64,000 nucleotides of DNA from Bog-159 sp963818855 (GCA_963818855.1 CAWFUH010000005.1:248001-312000), one strand, 5' to 3'; numbered from the stretch's first letter, positions 1-8,456 are shown. Notes: generated from the sequence alone by a model not told the origin. A program made the numbers and translations.

Positions 1-137
1 CGGCCAGCAAGCAACTGGGGATCCATCGCAATACACTGCAACGGAAGATGGCGGAGTACAAACTGGGTGCTCAGAAAACGCGGCGCAAGCCCGTGCGCGC
101 GGAATCCCGGGCGCGGCGGAGAGCCGCTACGGCGTGA
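1..137 (+). CDS. C-terminal end of a Fis-type DNA-binding response regulator (partial)
   Basis: The reading frame beginning at base 3 encodes a helix-turn-helix with the residues ASKQLGIHRNTLQRKM, the typical recognition helix of Fis-type HTH_8 domains found at the end of NtrC-like or PrrA/ActR-like response regulators. A basic tail of about 20 residues follows and ends in TGA at 135-137. The receiver or AAA+ part lies outside the window, so the exact subfamily cannot be decided. The stop overlaps the GTG start of the next gene by four bases, so the two are probably cotranscribed. Confidence 0.75.
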   Translation, partial: ASKQLGIHRNTLQRKMAEYKLGAQKTRRKPVRAESRARRRAATA

Positions 138-817
138 ACCGCGCCGATCTGCTGGTCTTCGATCTGGACGGTACGCTGATCGATTCCAGACAGGACCTGG
201 CGAATGCGGGGAACGCCACGCGCGGGCACATGGGCATGCCGGCGCTGGACGATACGCGGGTGTGGTCCTACGTGGGCAATGGCGCTCCCGTGCTGGTGCG
301 CAGGCTGTTGGGTGAAGAGGCCAGCCAGGCGCAGGTGCAGGAAGGGCTGGAATTCTTCATCGAGTATTACGCCGACCACAAGCTGGACTATACGACGCTT
401 TATCCCGGCGTGCGGGAAGCGTTGGACCGCCTGCGGGGGGCGGGTGTGCGGATGGCCGTGCTGACCAACAAGCCGGTGCGCATCAGCCGGGCTATCTTAG
501 ACGGGCTGGGAGTGGGCGGACATTTCCGGCAGGTCTATGGCGGCAACAGTTTCGACTTCAAGAAGCCGCACCCGATCGGAGTGGAGACGCTGATGGCGGA
601 GTGTGGCGCCGCGCGCACGCGCACGATTATGGTGGGGGACAGTTCGGTAGATATCGAGACGGCGCGCAATGCCCAGGTGAAGTCATGTGGCGTGACTTAC
701 GGATTGCAGCCGGAGAGCTTGCGGGCCGTGCCGCCGGATTTGCTGGTGGACCGAATGGAGGAACTGGCGGATTGGGTCATTGGGACGGGGCTCGCGGGAT
801 TCGGGCCCGCAGGCTGA
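134..817 (+). CDS. gph: Phosphoglycolate phosphatase-like HAD hydrolase
   Basis: A 227-residue HAD-superfamily hydrolase, the usual length for Gph. HAD motif I is DLDGTLIDS at about residues 10-18, with the nucleophile and general acid aspartates. Motif II is VLTNKP near residue 110, the motif III lysine lies in FKKPHP, and motif IV is MVGDSSVDIETA near residue 170. The helical cap between motifs I and II is of the phosphoglycolate phosphatase type. Gph removes phosphate from 2-phosphoglycolate; related HADs (pyrophosphatase PpaX, 5'-nucleotidases) look much the same, so the substrate is inferred. It starts at a GTG inside the stop of the upstream regulator (GTGA overlap). Confidence 0.82.
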   Translation: MNRADLLVFDLDGTLIDSRQDLANAGNATRGHMGMPALDDTRVWSYVGNGAPVLVRRLLGEEASQAQVQEGLEFFIEYYADHKLDYTTLYPGVREALDRLRGAGVRMAVLTNKPVRISRAILDGLGVGGHFRQVYGGNSFDFKKPHPIGVETLMAECGAARTRTIMVGDSSVDIETARNAQVKSCGVTYGLQPESLRAVPPDLLVDRMEELADWVIGTGLAGFGPAG

Positions 818-834
818 GAACCTGTCCACTTATG

Positions 835-1524
835 TTATTTCTGCGAGTAAGTCACACTTATTTTTGTGGCTTGGTTGTCGTTGCGAGCAGTTACTAATAC
901 TTTACGGTGGCTTTCCAGGTTAGTGGCCGAAATCAGGCCGGGTGTGGTGTAAGTCTGGAATCCGGTCCGGGTCAGTTCACGCTGATAAAACGAGATTACT
1001 TTGGCAGTTGAGTCCTGTGTTAGGTAATTAAAGTTATTCGCGCTGAAGCTGCCCGCGGGAGCGGAGTTCGGATATAGCGGAACCCATGCAGGCGGACTAT
1101 CTCCGCTGAACGTGAACTTACCCTGCTTCATATCATCGAGGTTCAGGGTGACTGTCTTTCCGGTAGACTTCTGACGCAGCGTGATAAGGCCGTGCTGGTC
1201 GTCGCTGGAAACCACTTCCACGTCCGGATCGGTCGCAGCCAGCAGTTTGGCGGTGGCCAGTCCGGGGTTGTTGCGCATCAGTTCCGTATCGATGCCGGCT
1301 CGCTTGGCTTTGTGGGCCAGGAGGAAGCCGCCGCCGATCACGGCGATGCCGAACAGCACGAACACACCCAGGACGGCGACCAGTATCCAGACGCCTGGGC
1401 TGGTTTTTCGTGGGGCGGGGGCGGTGTTCGGGGCCGGAGACACTTCAGCGGGTACGGCCGGAGTTCCGCAGACGGAACAGAACTTGCCGCTTACGCGTGC
1501 TCCGCAGTGCTGACAGAATGCCAC
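835..1524 (-). CDS. Zinc-ribbon membrane-anchored protein of unknown function
   Basis: A 229-residue protein. The N-terminus carries a zinc ribbon with two CxxC pairs (CQHCG and CSVCG, residues 5-20), then a Pro/Ala-rich linker, one hydrophobic helix at about residues 45-70 (ILVAVLGVFVLFGIAVIGGG), and an extracytoplasmic domain of about 150 residues. This zinc_ribbon_2 plus single-TM architecture is common in Acidobacteria and Firmicutes and has no assigned reaction. The C-terminal domain has no motif I recognise. It is transcribed convergently to gph, with 17 bases between the stops. Confidence 0.72.
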   Translation of the reverse strand: MAFCQHCGARVSGKFCSVCGTPAVPAEVSPAPNTAPAPRKTSPGVWILVAVLGVFVLFGIAVIGGGFLLAHKAKRAGIDTELMRNNPGLATAKLLAATDPDVEVVSSDDQHGLITLRQKSTGKTVTLNLDDMKQGKFTFSGDSPPAWVPLYPNSAPAGSFSANNFNYLTQDSTAKVISFYQRELTRTGFQTYTTPGLISATNLESHRKVLVTARNDNQATKISVTYSQK

Positions 1525-1638
1525 GCCTCCTCCATGTTTACTCTATCATGGGCCGACGGCGCCGGTATCAGTATCTTATAGATACATAACGATGGTGGGG
1601 GTGTAACTCGTACGGCGCCCCAACCGGACGAAGCAATT

Positions 1639-2049
1639 TTATTGGCTCGCTTGGGGTAGAGTCCGGCGTTCAGCCGCGAGCGCCTGGCTATCATCGCTTC
1701 GGTGGAGCTTGCTTGGCAGATGCAGCACGGCAAGGAGGACGCTCGTGCGCATTGGAAGCTTCAGGTGGCGGATGGTATGAGCGAGGAATTCGGGAGCGAA
1801 TCTGGTGAATATCTTTATGGCTTCTTCGGGCGCTTCTGCCAGGTTTGGCGCGTGGTGGAAGATGGGACCGTCCGCCTCGTTCAGCGCGGCGAGAAGGTCC
1901 CGGACTGGAATGGCGCATTCCAGGAGAACTGGCACGTCGAAAAGCACCAACTTCTGATTGGCCTCCTGGTTCTGCGATTCCACAATGCGCAACTGCTGGC
2001 CCGATTGGCGCCACAACGCGGTCATCTCTGCGGCGGCTGTGCAGGCCAC
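1639..2049 (-). CDS. Weak hypothetical reading frame, possibly a 5'-truncated gene
   Basis: An open frame of 136 codons whose composition (Leu, Ala, Glu-rich, few Arg/Pro clusters) looks more protein-like than the other frames here. I recognise no family. Its 5' end runs into the decayed integrase-core transposase that starts near 2046, so if it was a gene it has probably lost its N-terminus. The rest of 1525-2045 holds nothing else I can support. A shadow frame is the main alternative. Confidence 0.2.
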   Translation of the reverse strand: MACTAAAEMTALWRQSGQQLRIVESQNQEANQKLVLFDVPVLLECAIPVRDLLAALNEADGPIFHHAPNLAEAPEEAIKIFTRFAPEFLAHTIRHLKLPMRTSVLLAVLHLPSKLHRSDDSQALAAERRTLPQASQ

Positions 2050-2268
2050 TTTGCTGGACGAAAGGCCAGTACTTTTGCTCGACCCGCACTATGTATCGCA
2101 TCCTCGAACAACAGGGCGAATCCGGCGAGCGCCGCGATCAACTCGTGCATCCGTCTTACCCCAAGACCCGAGTTGCTGGCCACCGCGCCGAACCAACTTT
2201 GGAGCTGGGTCATCACCAAGCTACTGGGGCCGGCCAAGTGGACCTGCTTCTATCTCTATGTCATCCTA

Positions 2269-3388
2269 GTATTAACTTGCATAAATAGCAGTTAATAGAG
2301 ATAATCGGGTATGTCCCGATCAAAGACGGCTGAAATACGCCTGACCGAGCAGGAAGAGCAGGTGTTGCGCGCCTGGACACGCAAGGGCAGCGGAGAGCAA
2401 CGGCTGGCGGATCGCGCCCGGATCATTCTAATGTCGCACCAAGGCGTTGCGGTTGTGGAAATTGCCAAAAGGTTGCACACACGACTGGCGCGTGTTTCTA
2501 AATGGCGGCAGCGCTTCGTGCGGGACCGTTTGAATGCGCTGTCGGACGCCCCCCGCACCGGCAAGCCTCGGCGGTACGACCGGGAAACCGACCGGCGCGT
2601 GCTGGCGCTGCTCGATCAGGACCCGCCGCGCGGCTATGCGCAATGGAACGGCCGCTTGTTGGCGGAGGCTTTGGGCGATGTCAGTGCGGCGCACACGTGG
2701 CGGATTTTGCGCAAGTACAAAATCCAGTTACAGCGGCGACGGAGCTGGTGTATCAGCACCGATCCCGAGTTTGGGCCCAAAGCCGCCGATGTGGTGGGGA
2801 TCTATCTGAATCCTCCGGAACACGCGGTGGTGCTGTCGGTCGACGAGAAACCGCATATTCAGGCGCTGGAACGCGCGCAGGGCTTTCTCCGCCTCCCAGA
2901 TGGCAAAGCGGTGAACGGTTTCAGTCACTGCTATAAGCGACACGGTACCACGACCCTTTTTGCCGCCCTGAACATCCTGACCGGCCAAGTGCAGACTGGC
3001 CATTACCCGCGGCGCCGCCGCCGCGAGTTTCTGGACTGTATGAATGGCATCGTAGCGGACCATCCGGACCGGATGATTCACGTGGTGCTGGACAACTTGA
3101 ATACCCACAAGCCCAAGCGGGACAGATGGCTGCAAGCGCATCCCAACGTCCACTTGCACTTCATCCCCACCTACAGCTCCTGGCTCAACCAGGTGGAGTG
3201 CTGGTTCAGTATTATGAGTCGCGCGGCGCTGCGCGGCGCCAGCTTCACCTCTCCCCGCCAGCTCAGGGAGGCCATCGACGCCTTTGTCGAGGTTTACAAT
3301 CCGAAAGCTTCGCCCTTCGAGTGGACCAAGGCTGTCGTCCACCAGACCAAGCCCCAACGTATTTACTCTAATTTATGCAAGTAGGTAC
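2269..3388 (+). mobile_element. IS630-family insertion sequence, structurally complete
   Basis: The element is bounded by CTAG at 2266-2269 and again at 3388-3391, as expected for IS630/Tc1-type insertion with duplication of TA. Just inside are imperfect inverted repeats: the left end reads CTAGTATTAACTTGCATAAA (2266-2285) and the right end read on the minus strand starts CTAGTACCTACTTGCATAAA (3391-3372). These agree at 17 of 20 bases. One intact transposase gene fills the interior. Removing the element and one TA rejoins the interrupted integrase-core transposase, so the insertion is recent compared with its host. Confidence 0.88.
2311..3384 (+). CDS. IS630-family transposase
   Basis: A 357-residue DDE transposase, full length for the family. 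An N-terminal helix-turn-helix (about residues 40-75, VVEIAKRLHTRLARVSKW) is followed by a second HTH/linker region (about 85-135). The catalytic domain shows the first Asp in LSVDEKPHIQAL (about 178), the second in VVLDNLNTHK (about 260) and Glu in WLNQVECWFS (about 295). The protein ends inside the right inverted repeat. The frame has no internal defect, so it is probably still active. It would act on the element's own ends as a cut-and-paste transposase. Confidence 0.92.
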   Translation: MSRSKTAEIRLTEQEEQVLRAWTRKGSGEQRLADRARIILMSHQGVAVVEIAKRLHTRLARVSKWRQRFVRDRLNALSDAPRTGKPRRYDRETDRRVLALLDQDPPRGYAQWNGRLLAEALGDVSAAHTWRILRKYKIQLQRRRSWCISTDPEFGPKAADVVGIYLNPPEHAVVLSVDEKPHIQALERAQGFLRLPDGKAVNGFSHCYKRHGTTTLFAALNILTGQVQTGHYPRRRRREFLDCMNGIVADHPDRMIHVVLDNLNTHKPKRDRWLQAHPNVHLHFIPTYSSWLNQVECWFSIMSRAALRGASFTSPRQLREAIDAFVEVYNPKASPFEWTKAVVHQTKPQRIYSNLCK

Positions 3389-3904
3389 TAGACGCCTTCA
3401 GCCGCTACGTCACCGGCTGGATGGTCGCCCATCGGGAAGCCGTTGAACTGGCCAAGCAGTTCATCGAGAAACCATCCGCAAACACACCAGTCCCTGCCGG
3501 CCAGTTCAACATCCATACCGACCGCGGCCGGATGACTTCGAAGCCGGTCGCCTTTCTGATGGCCGACCTCGGCGTCACCAAGACGCACAGCCGACCTTAC
3601 GTTTCCGACGGCAACCCCCTATTCGGAAAGCTACTTCCGCACCATGAAATACCGTCCCGAGTTCCCCGACCGCTTCGGCCGCATCCAAGACAGCCGCGTC
3701 TTCTGTCAGCAATTTTTCCAGGCACAACGAAGAGCACCATCATTCCGGGATCGGCTTGCTCGCCCCGGCCGTGGCTCACTTCGCCAAGCCGTCTTGGCCC
3801 ACCGCCAAGTTGGTGCTCGATGCTGGTTACCAAGCGTACCCGGAGCGCTTCGTTCGGCGGCCTCCACAACCACTGCCTTTCCCCTCGGAGGTCTGGAACA
3901 ACAG

Positions 3905-4242
3905 CGTCGTTCTTTACCGTCCGGCCGGAGAAAGGAGCTCGCTCTCATTCGCCAGGTCGATTGGCGAGCGTTCCCTCGCGCCTCCCGGAGCAACCCTTCT
4001 TTTATCCGGTGCTTCATGAGGAGTACGCGACCCAGATTGCCCGTGATTGGAACACCAAGAACGGCGGTACGGGCTACGTGGTTCGGCTTTACATTGAAAA
4101 ATCGTTTCTGGACCGCTACCAAGGTCAAACAGCCGGTGCGCGAATTCACCGAGAATACCTGGACTCTAGCTGATGAGCTGGACGAATTCAATCGGCACCT
4201 CGTGGGGCGTATCGAGGTCATCATCAGCCTCCTTCGGTGGTA
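3905..4242 (+). pseudogene. ADP-ribosylation/crystallin J1-like protein, frameshifted
   Basis: Two frames together encode a small protein of the kind annotated as ADP-ribosylation/crystallin J1: VLYRPAGE and ELALIRQVDWRAFP, then after a frame change LPEQPFFYPVLHEEYATQIA, RDWNTKNGGTGYV and EKSFLDRYQ, and after another LDEFNRHLVGRIEVI. The family is about 110 residues, matching the span. At least two indels break it. It directly follows the transposase remnant, so it may have been carried with it. The family name rests on memory of similar small acidobacterial and proteobacterial proteins. Confidence 0.6.
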
Positions 4243-4662
4243 AGTAAAATCGCCGGAGCCTCGTTGATCGCCGACTACACGTCAAAGTGGATGCCAGCAA
4301 CAGCCTCTCACAAGAGCGATCCCAAAAATTAACCGTGGCCTGCCACCGGAATCGCAGAGGAACTGCGCGCGTTGCGATTCACCTACAGCTTGTGGTTACT
4401 TCTTGGTTCAGGAACCTGTACCCATGCTGCTTTCAGTCGCTGGTTTCAAGCCGCCGGCAAAATCAGTGTTCCCGAATGGCAGTGGAGCTGCATCCGGAAC
4501 CACCAGACCGCCGCAGCATCGTCTTGGTTGCTTGTAAGCGTGTGGGGTGGGCTCTCAGCGGGGCTGAAGCCCCGCGCCGGCTCAAGCCCGCCCTCCAAAG
4601 GCGGCGCGCACTGCGAAGATTTGGAGCACTTGTAATACTTTGGTTTATGTCACCATGGCTGT
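4243..4662. other. Non-coding stretch with a dispersed palindrome
   Basis: I see no gene with convincing composition in this 420-base stretch. It contains the GCGGGGCT-GA-AGCCCCGC palindrome listed separately and a few short reading frames without recognisable content. The promoter of the DUF3467 gene should lie in its last 100 bases; no clear -35/-10 pair stands out. Confidence 0.5.
4558..4575. repeat. Dispersed palindrome, copy 1
   Basis: GCGGGGCT-GA-AGCCCCGC is a perfect 8-bp inverted repeat with a 2-base loop, followed by CTCAAGCCCGCCCTCCA. A second copy with the same core and a similar GCCTGCCCTCC tail lies at 30306-30356. Such intergenic palindromes are dispersed in Solibacter-type genomes; their role is not known to me. 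Confidence 0.7.
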
Positions 4663-4956
4663 ATGAACCAGCCGCAACCGCCCAAAATCCAGATGAGCAA
4701 TCTGCCGGAATACCGCGAGGGCTATGCCAATAGTGTGCAGATCCGCGTCAACCTGTGGGATTTCTTCATGCTCTTCGGCTTGGTCAATCAGACCGCACCT
4801 GATAATGTGAGTATCCAGAATTTTCAGGGAGTGTACCTCAGCCCGCAGCAGGCCAAGGCGCTGCTCAACGTCCTGCAGCAAAACGTGACCCAATACGAAA
4901 CGGCGTTCGGCGAGATCAAGCTGGAGCCGCACCCGCCGGCCGGGACCGTCCAGTGA
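4663..4956 (+). CDS. DUF3467 family protein
   Basis: A 97-residue protein with the features of DUF3467: a central YANSVQIRVNLWDFFMLFG segment, FQGVYLSPQQAKALLNVL, and a closing stretch with FGEIKL. The length fits the family. Function is unknown; DUF3467 proteins are small soluble proteins found beside unrelated genes. Its stop overlaps the GTG start of the glycosyltransferase by four bases, so the two are translationally coupled. Confidence 0.78.
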   Translation: MNQPQPPKIQMSNLPEYREGYANSVQIRVNLWDFFMLFGLVNQTAPDNVSIQNFQGVYLSPQQAKALLNVLQQNVTQYETAFGEIKLEPHPPAGTVQ

Positions 4957-6557
4957 TCGCGGAGCGCACCCGCCGCCGGCGCATCCGCCCGGATATTTAC
5001 CTTTTTTTCCTGGTGCTGTTTGCTCTGGTCGTGTTCCTCTCGCACGCGCCATTACTGCGCGTGCCGTACTACTGGGATGAGTTAGGCCAGTTCGTACCAG
5101 CGGCGCTGGACATTTTTCATAGCGGCGCCTGGATTCCGCATTCAACCGTTCCCAATGTGCATCCGCCGGGCGTGATGGCTTACCTGGCGGTCTTTTGGAC
5201 CTTGGCCGGCTATTCGCCGCTGCACACGCGCCTCGCGATGCTGCTGCTGGCATCTGTCGCACTCTTGTTTGCGTTTCTGCTGGCCATTGAGCTTTGCCGA
5301 AATGTGCGCGGATCGCCGGCCTTCATGGCCGTGATTCTGCTTTGCGTCTCTCCGCTGTTCTTCGCGCAGTCTATGCTGGCGCAGTTGGATATGCCCGCTA
5401 TGCTGTTCACCTGCCTGGCCCTGCTGCTGTTTCTGCAGGACAAGATCCGGCTGGCCTTTCTGGCGTCGACGGCGCTGGTGTTGATGAAGGAAACTGGTTT
5501 GCTTGTCCCGCTGGTGTTTGCGGGGTGGCTGCTGTATGAGAAGCGCCTACGCGAGGCCGCCTGGTTTCTGCTGCCCGCCGCCGCCCTAGGGGGTTGGCTG
5601 GCGATGCTGGCGCACGCGACGGGAAATCTCTTCGGCAACACGGAATTCACCCGGTACAACCTGTACTACCCGTTCCATCCGGTACGATTCACTTTCGCCT
5701 TGGGCCGGCGACTGTATTACCTGTTCTTTCAGGACTTCCACTGGATTGGAACCATCGGCATAGTGCTGGCGTGGCGCCGTGCCGTTTTCGCGACGCGGTC
5801 CTGGCGCGTCGCCTGGCTGCTGATTGGTGTCCACGTGCTGTTCCTGAGCGTGGTCGGCGGGGCCATGCTGGAGCGCTACCTGCTGCCGGTTCTGCCCGTC
5901 GTGTACGCGGCGATGACCGCGGCCATGTCCATTTACAACGGAGCCCTAAAAGTGATTTGCCAGGTTGCCCTGCTGGCCGGATTGATTGTTGGCAATTTCT
6001 TGAACCCGCCGTATCCGTTTCCTTTCGAAAACAACCTGGCATTTACCGATTTCACGGCGCTGCAGCAGTCCGCGGCGGAATTCGTTGCCCGAAACTACCC
6101 GGGTGAGCGGATCGCCACCGTCTGGCCCCTCACCGCGGCGCTGAGCCGGCCCGAATTCGGCTATGTGCAGCGCGCCTTGAAGGTGGAGAGCCTGCCGGAT
6201 TTCACCGCATACAGCGTGGATCGGCTGGACTGGCGGCGCAACGCGCGCATCCTGGTATTTTTTTCGCGCATGTGGGAGCCCGAATGGAGCTGGATCAACA
6301 TCGAGCTGGTGCGCAAGATCTGGCGTCATTTTTATGGCTACGAGCCGGAGCTTGCGATTCCGGAGATGCGGCGAAGGCCGTTAGCGCTGCTGGCGCGCTG
6401 GGAGCGGCGTGGCCAGTGGATTGAAGTATACGAAGTCGTAGGTCCGCCGTCCACGACCTTGGCACACTCCCTGCGGGTCTTGGGATCCGCCGCAGGCTGC
6501 CCCGGTCAGCATGGGTATGGTTGCGGCGGGGCGTTCGGATCGAACAGCGGGATGTAG
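4953..6557 (+). CDS. ArnT/PMT-like membrane glycosyltransferase
   Basis: A 534-residue integral membrane protein with about nine to eleven hydrophobic helices in its first 360 residues and a soluble C-terminal part, the layout of GT-C glycosyltransferases (GT39/GT83 type). The first extracytoplasmic loop has the expected acidic pair in YYWDELGQF (about residue 41), and the ER.LLP signature appears as MLERYLLPVLP (about 305). Such enzymes transfer a sugar from a polyprenyl-phosphate donor outside the membrane; the acceptor cannot be predicted. Translationally coupled to the DUF3467 gene. Its last 52 bases overlap the convergent SDR gene; an end near 6440 followed by read-through cannot be ruled out. 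Confidence 0.75.
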   Translation: MIAERTRRRRIRPDIYLFFLVLFALVVFLSHAPLLRVPYYWDELGQFVPAALDIFHSGAWIPHSTVPNVHPPGVMAYLAVFWTLAGYSPLHTRLAMLLLASVALLFAFLLAIELCRNVRGSPAFMAVILLCVSPLFFAQSMLAQLDMPAMLFTCLALLLFLQDKIRLAFLASTALVLMKETGLLVPLVFAGWLLYEKRLREAAWFLLPAAALGGWLAMLAHATGNLFGNTEFTRYNLYYPFHPVRFTFALGRRLYYLFFQDFHWIGTIGIVLAWRRAVFATRSWRVAWLLIGVHVLFLSVVGGAMLERYLLPVLPVVYAAMTAAMSIYNGALKVICQVALLAGLIVGNFLNPPYPFPFENNLAFTDFTALQQSAAEFVARNYPGERIATVWPLTAALSRPEFGYVQRALKVESLPDFTAYSVDRLDWRRNARILVFFSRMWEPEWSWINIELVRKIWRHFYGYEPELAIPEMRRRPLALLARWERRGQWIEVYEVVGPPSTTLAHSLRVLGSAAGCPGQHGYGCGGAFGSNSGM

Positions 6558-7405
6558 CGTCCATCCACGTCAGTGAAGCCGTATTCAGTGGCGAGTTCCG
6601 CCGCCCATAACAACTGGCCGTTCTTGCGGAACACGTCGGGATCGGCCGCCAGCGCCGCTGCCGCGCGGCCGATGTATTCCACCGACTCGCTCAGGTCGAA
6701 GCGGAACTGCTGCTTGATCGCGTCAGTGGACATGTGCTTGAGCACGCGTTCGGTGCGCATAAACCCCGGATTCAGCCCCACCATCGCCACCTTCGATTTT
6801 GCGGGCGATTTCGCAGGCGATTTCGCGGGCGGTTTGGTCAGGTCGCGGCTCATCGCCATGACCAGGCGGTTCAGAAAGTCGTGGCCCAGATCCCAGAGTA
6901 TCTGCCCGCGATAGGCCGACGGATCGGGGTGAAGATTATCGGTAACGTGAATGATGAGGCCGCCCGGCTGCTTCACCATGATGCGCGCGGCATGGACGCT
7001 GGTGAGCCAGGCGGCGTTGATGGTGGCCACCGTATCCCGCCAGATGCCGGCGCTCAGTTCCCAGAACGGCTTGGACCATTCCGCAATGGTCGCCCCCCAG
7101 GCGGAATCGGCCATCAGATCGAGCCGGCCCTGCTCTTCCACCACGCGCTGGAACAACGCAGCCGTCTCCGCCTCATTGCCCAGATCGGCGCGCACCGGAA
7201 TGCCCAGGCCACCGCGCGCCGAGACTTCCTCGGCGGTATCTTCCACCGTGCCCGGCGCTCCGTCGGCGGGCTTGGGTCCATGACGAGACGTGCGCGCGGC
7301 GACGTACACGGTAGCTCCAGCGTCGCCGAGCGCCAGAGCAATGCCTCTACCAGCGCCGCGGCTGGATCCGGCCACAACTGCGATCTTTCCTTGTAAAGGT
7401 TTCAT
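6506..7405 (-). CDS. Short-chain dehydrogenase/reductase
   Basis: A 299-residue Rossmann-fold SDR. The start ATG at 7405 gives MKPLQGKIAVVAGSSRGAGR, placing the nucleotide-binding GxxxGxG motif at residues 13-19; the open frame continues upstream but only into the divergent promoter and regulator. It resembles the long SDRs related to mammalian DHRS1. The usual YxxxK appears degenerate (SAYRGQILWDLGHDF region), so the active site needs checking. An unusual in-frame repeat (PAKS three times, about residues 193-206) comes from tandem GGCGATTTCGC-type units at 6795-6833. Divergent from the WYL regulator, which may control it. Confidence 0.78.
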   Translation of the reverse strand: MKPLQGKIAVVAGSSRGAGRGIALALGDAGATVYVAARTSRHGPKPADGAPGTVEDTAEEVSARGGLGIPVRADLGNEAETAALFQRVVEEQGRLDLMADSAWGATIAEWSKPFWELSAGIWRDTVATINAAWLTSVHAARIMVKQPGGLIIHVTDNLHPDPSAYRGQILWDLGHDFLNRLVMAMSRDLTKPPAKSPAKSPAKSKVAMVGLNPGFMRTERVLKHMSTDAIKQQFRFDLSESVEYIGRAAAALAADPDVFRKNGQLLWAAELATEYGFTDVDGRYIPLFDPNAPPQPYPC

Positions 7406-7468
7406 GGCTGGTACAGTAACGGCCCATTCCTGACACCTTTTGTCATATTTGGCTGATAAAGTTTCCCT
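7406..7468. promoter_or_regulatory. Divergent promoter region between SDR and WYL regulator
   Basis: Only 63 bases separate the two divergent starts, so both promoters and any operator of the regulator must lie here. The segment is AT-richer than its surroundings (TTTGTCATATTTGGCTG). No exact -35/-10 assignment is justified. This arrangement suggests autoregulation and control of the SDR by the WYL protein. Confidence 0.45.
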
Positions 7469-8413
7469 ATGCGCGCCGATCGGCTGCTTTCCATCCTCCT
7501 CCTGCTGCAGGTACACCGGCGGGTTACGGCCCGCGACCTCGCCAAGCGCCTGGAAGTTTCCGAGCGTACGGTGCTGCGGGACATGGATGCGCTCAGCGGC
7601 GCGGGAGTGCCGGTGATGGCGGAGCGCGGCGCGGGCGGCGGTTGGAGCCTGGTGGAAGGGTACCAGACGAAGCTCACCGGGTTGAGCGCGGCGGAGATTC
7701 AATCGCTGTTTCTGGCGCGGCCGGCGCGTTTGATGGCAGACCTGGGCTTCGCGCAGCAGGCCGACGCGGCCATGATCAAGCTGCAGGCGTCCTTGCCGGC
7801 AGCTTCTCGCCACTACGCCGATTTTGCGCGGAAGCGCATTCTGGTGGATGCGCGCGGCTGGCGCGATCCCTCGGAATCGGTAGCCTGCCTGCCGGTGCTG
7901 CTGGATGCGTTGTGGCGCGCGCGGCGGGTGCGCTTCGTATATGACCGCGTGCTCGGCGAACCAGGAGAGCGCATCGCCGATCCGCTGGGATTGGTGGCTA
8001 AGGGAAGCACCTGGTATCTGGTGGCGTCCGTGGAGGATGAGCCGCGCACGTATCGCGTCTCGCGGATTCGAGAGGCGGCGATTCTGGAACAGCCGGCCGT
8101 GCGGCTGGCCGGGTTCGATCTAGGGGAATTTTGGGAGCGATCGGCCAGCCAGTTTCGGGAGAAGCTGCCGCGTTACTATGCCACGTTCCTGGCCAGCCGC
8201 GCCGTAATGCCATGGGTGCGATACCGCGGCTGGCGCTTGGAAGAAGAATCCGCGGCAGGGGAAGCGGTGCGCGTACGCATGCGGTTCGATGCGGAAGAAG
8301 AAGCGCTCCAGTTTGCGCTCAGTTTTGGCGGCCAGATTGAGGCGATAGAACCGGCGGAGTTAAGGGTCAAGGTCGTGGCTGCGGCAAAAGCCATAATCGA
8401 GCGCAATAGATGA
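7469..8413 (+). CDS. WYL-domain transcriptional regulator (YafY/DeoR type)
   Basis: A 314-residue protein. An N-terminal HTH_11 winged helix (residues 1-65: LLQVHRRVTARDLAKRLEVS and ERTVLRDMDALSGAG) is followed by a WYL domain (about 135-225: FVYDR, ADPLGLVAKGSTWYLVA, YRVSRI) and a WCX-like C-terminal domain. This is the standard YafY-type regulator layout. WYL domains bind ligands such as nucleotides or cyclic oligonucleotides in some members; here the ligand is unknown. Divergent from the SDR gene, the obvious candidate target. Confidence 0.88.
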   Translation: MRADRLLSILLLLQVHRRVTARDLAKRLEVSERTVLRDMDALSGAGVPVMAERGAGGGWSLVEGYQTKLTGLSAAEIQSLFLARPARLMADLGFAQQADAAMIKLQASLPAASRHYADFARKRILVDARGWRDPSESVACLPVLLDALWRARRVRFVYDRVLGEPGERIADPLGLVAKGSTWYLVASVEDEPRTYRVSRIREAAILEQPAVRLAGFDLGEFWERSASQFREKLPRYYATFLASRAVMPWVRYRGWRLEEESAAGEAVRVRMRFDAEEEALQFALSFGGQIEAIEPAELRVKVVAAAKAIIERNR

Positions 8414-8456
8414 CACCGTCCATGCTCTCTTCTGACTCCTGACTCCGGTCTTCTTC

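Larger units (their letters stand above)
2046..3915 (+). pseudogene. Decayed IS3/IS481-type integrase-core transposase, split by IS630
   Basis: Left of the IS630 insertion the plus strand encodes STRTMYRILEQQGESGERRD (about 2088-2147), then after one frame change LLATAPNQLWSWVITKLLG and KWTCFYLYVIL. Right of the insertion the same protein resumes as AFSRYVTGWMVAHREAVELA (about 3392-3451), HTDRGRMTSKPVAFLMADLG and, after frame changes, MKYRPEFPDRFG and YQAYPERFVRRPPQP. The ITKLLGPAKWT / FSRYVTGWMV signature belongs to rve integrase-core transposases of the IS3/IS481 type. Several indels and loss of the N-terminal part show it was dead or dying; the two halves join exactly across the IS630 element at 2267-3390. 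Confidence 0.82.

Noticed and set aside
1702..2295. A 197-residue plus-strand protein
   Set aside because: Its last 50 codons are part of the dead integrase-core transposase and the first part has no protein-like pattern; it is not one gene.
6506..7813. A 435-residue SDR beginning at 7813
   Set aside because: The extra 136 codons are antisense to the WYL regulator; the Rossmann motif requires the start at 7405.
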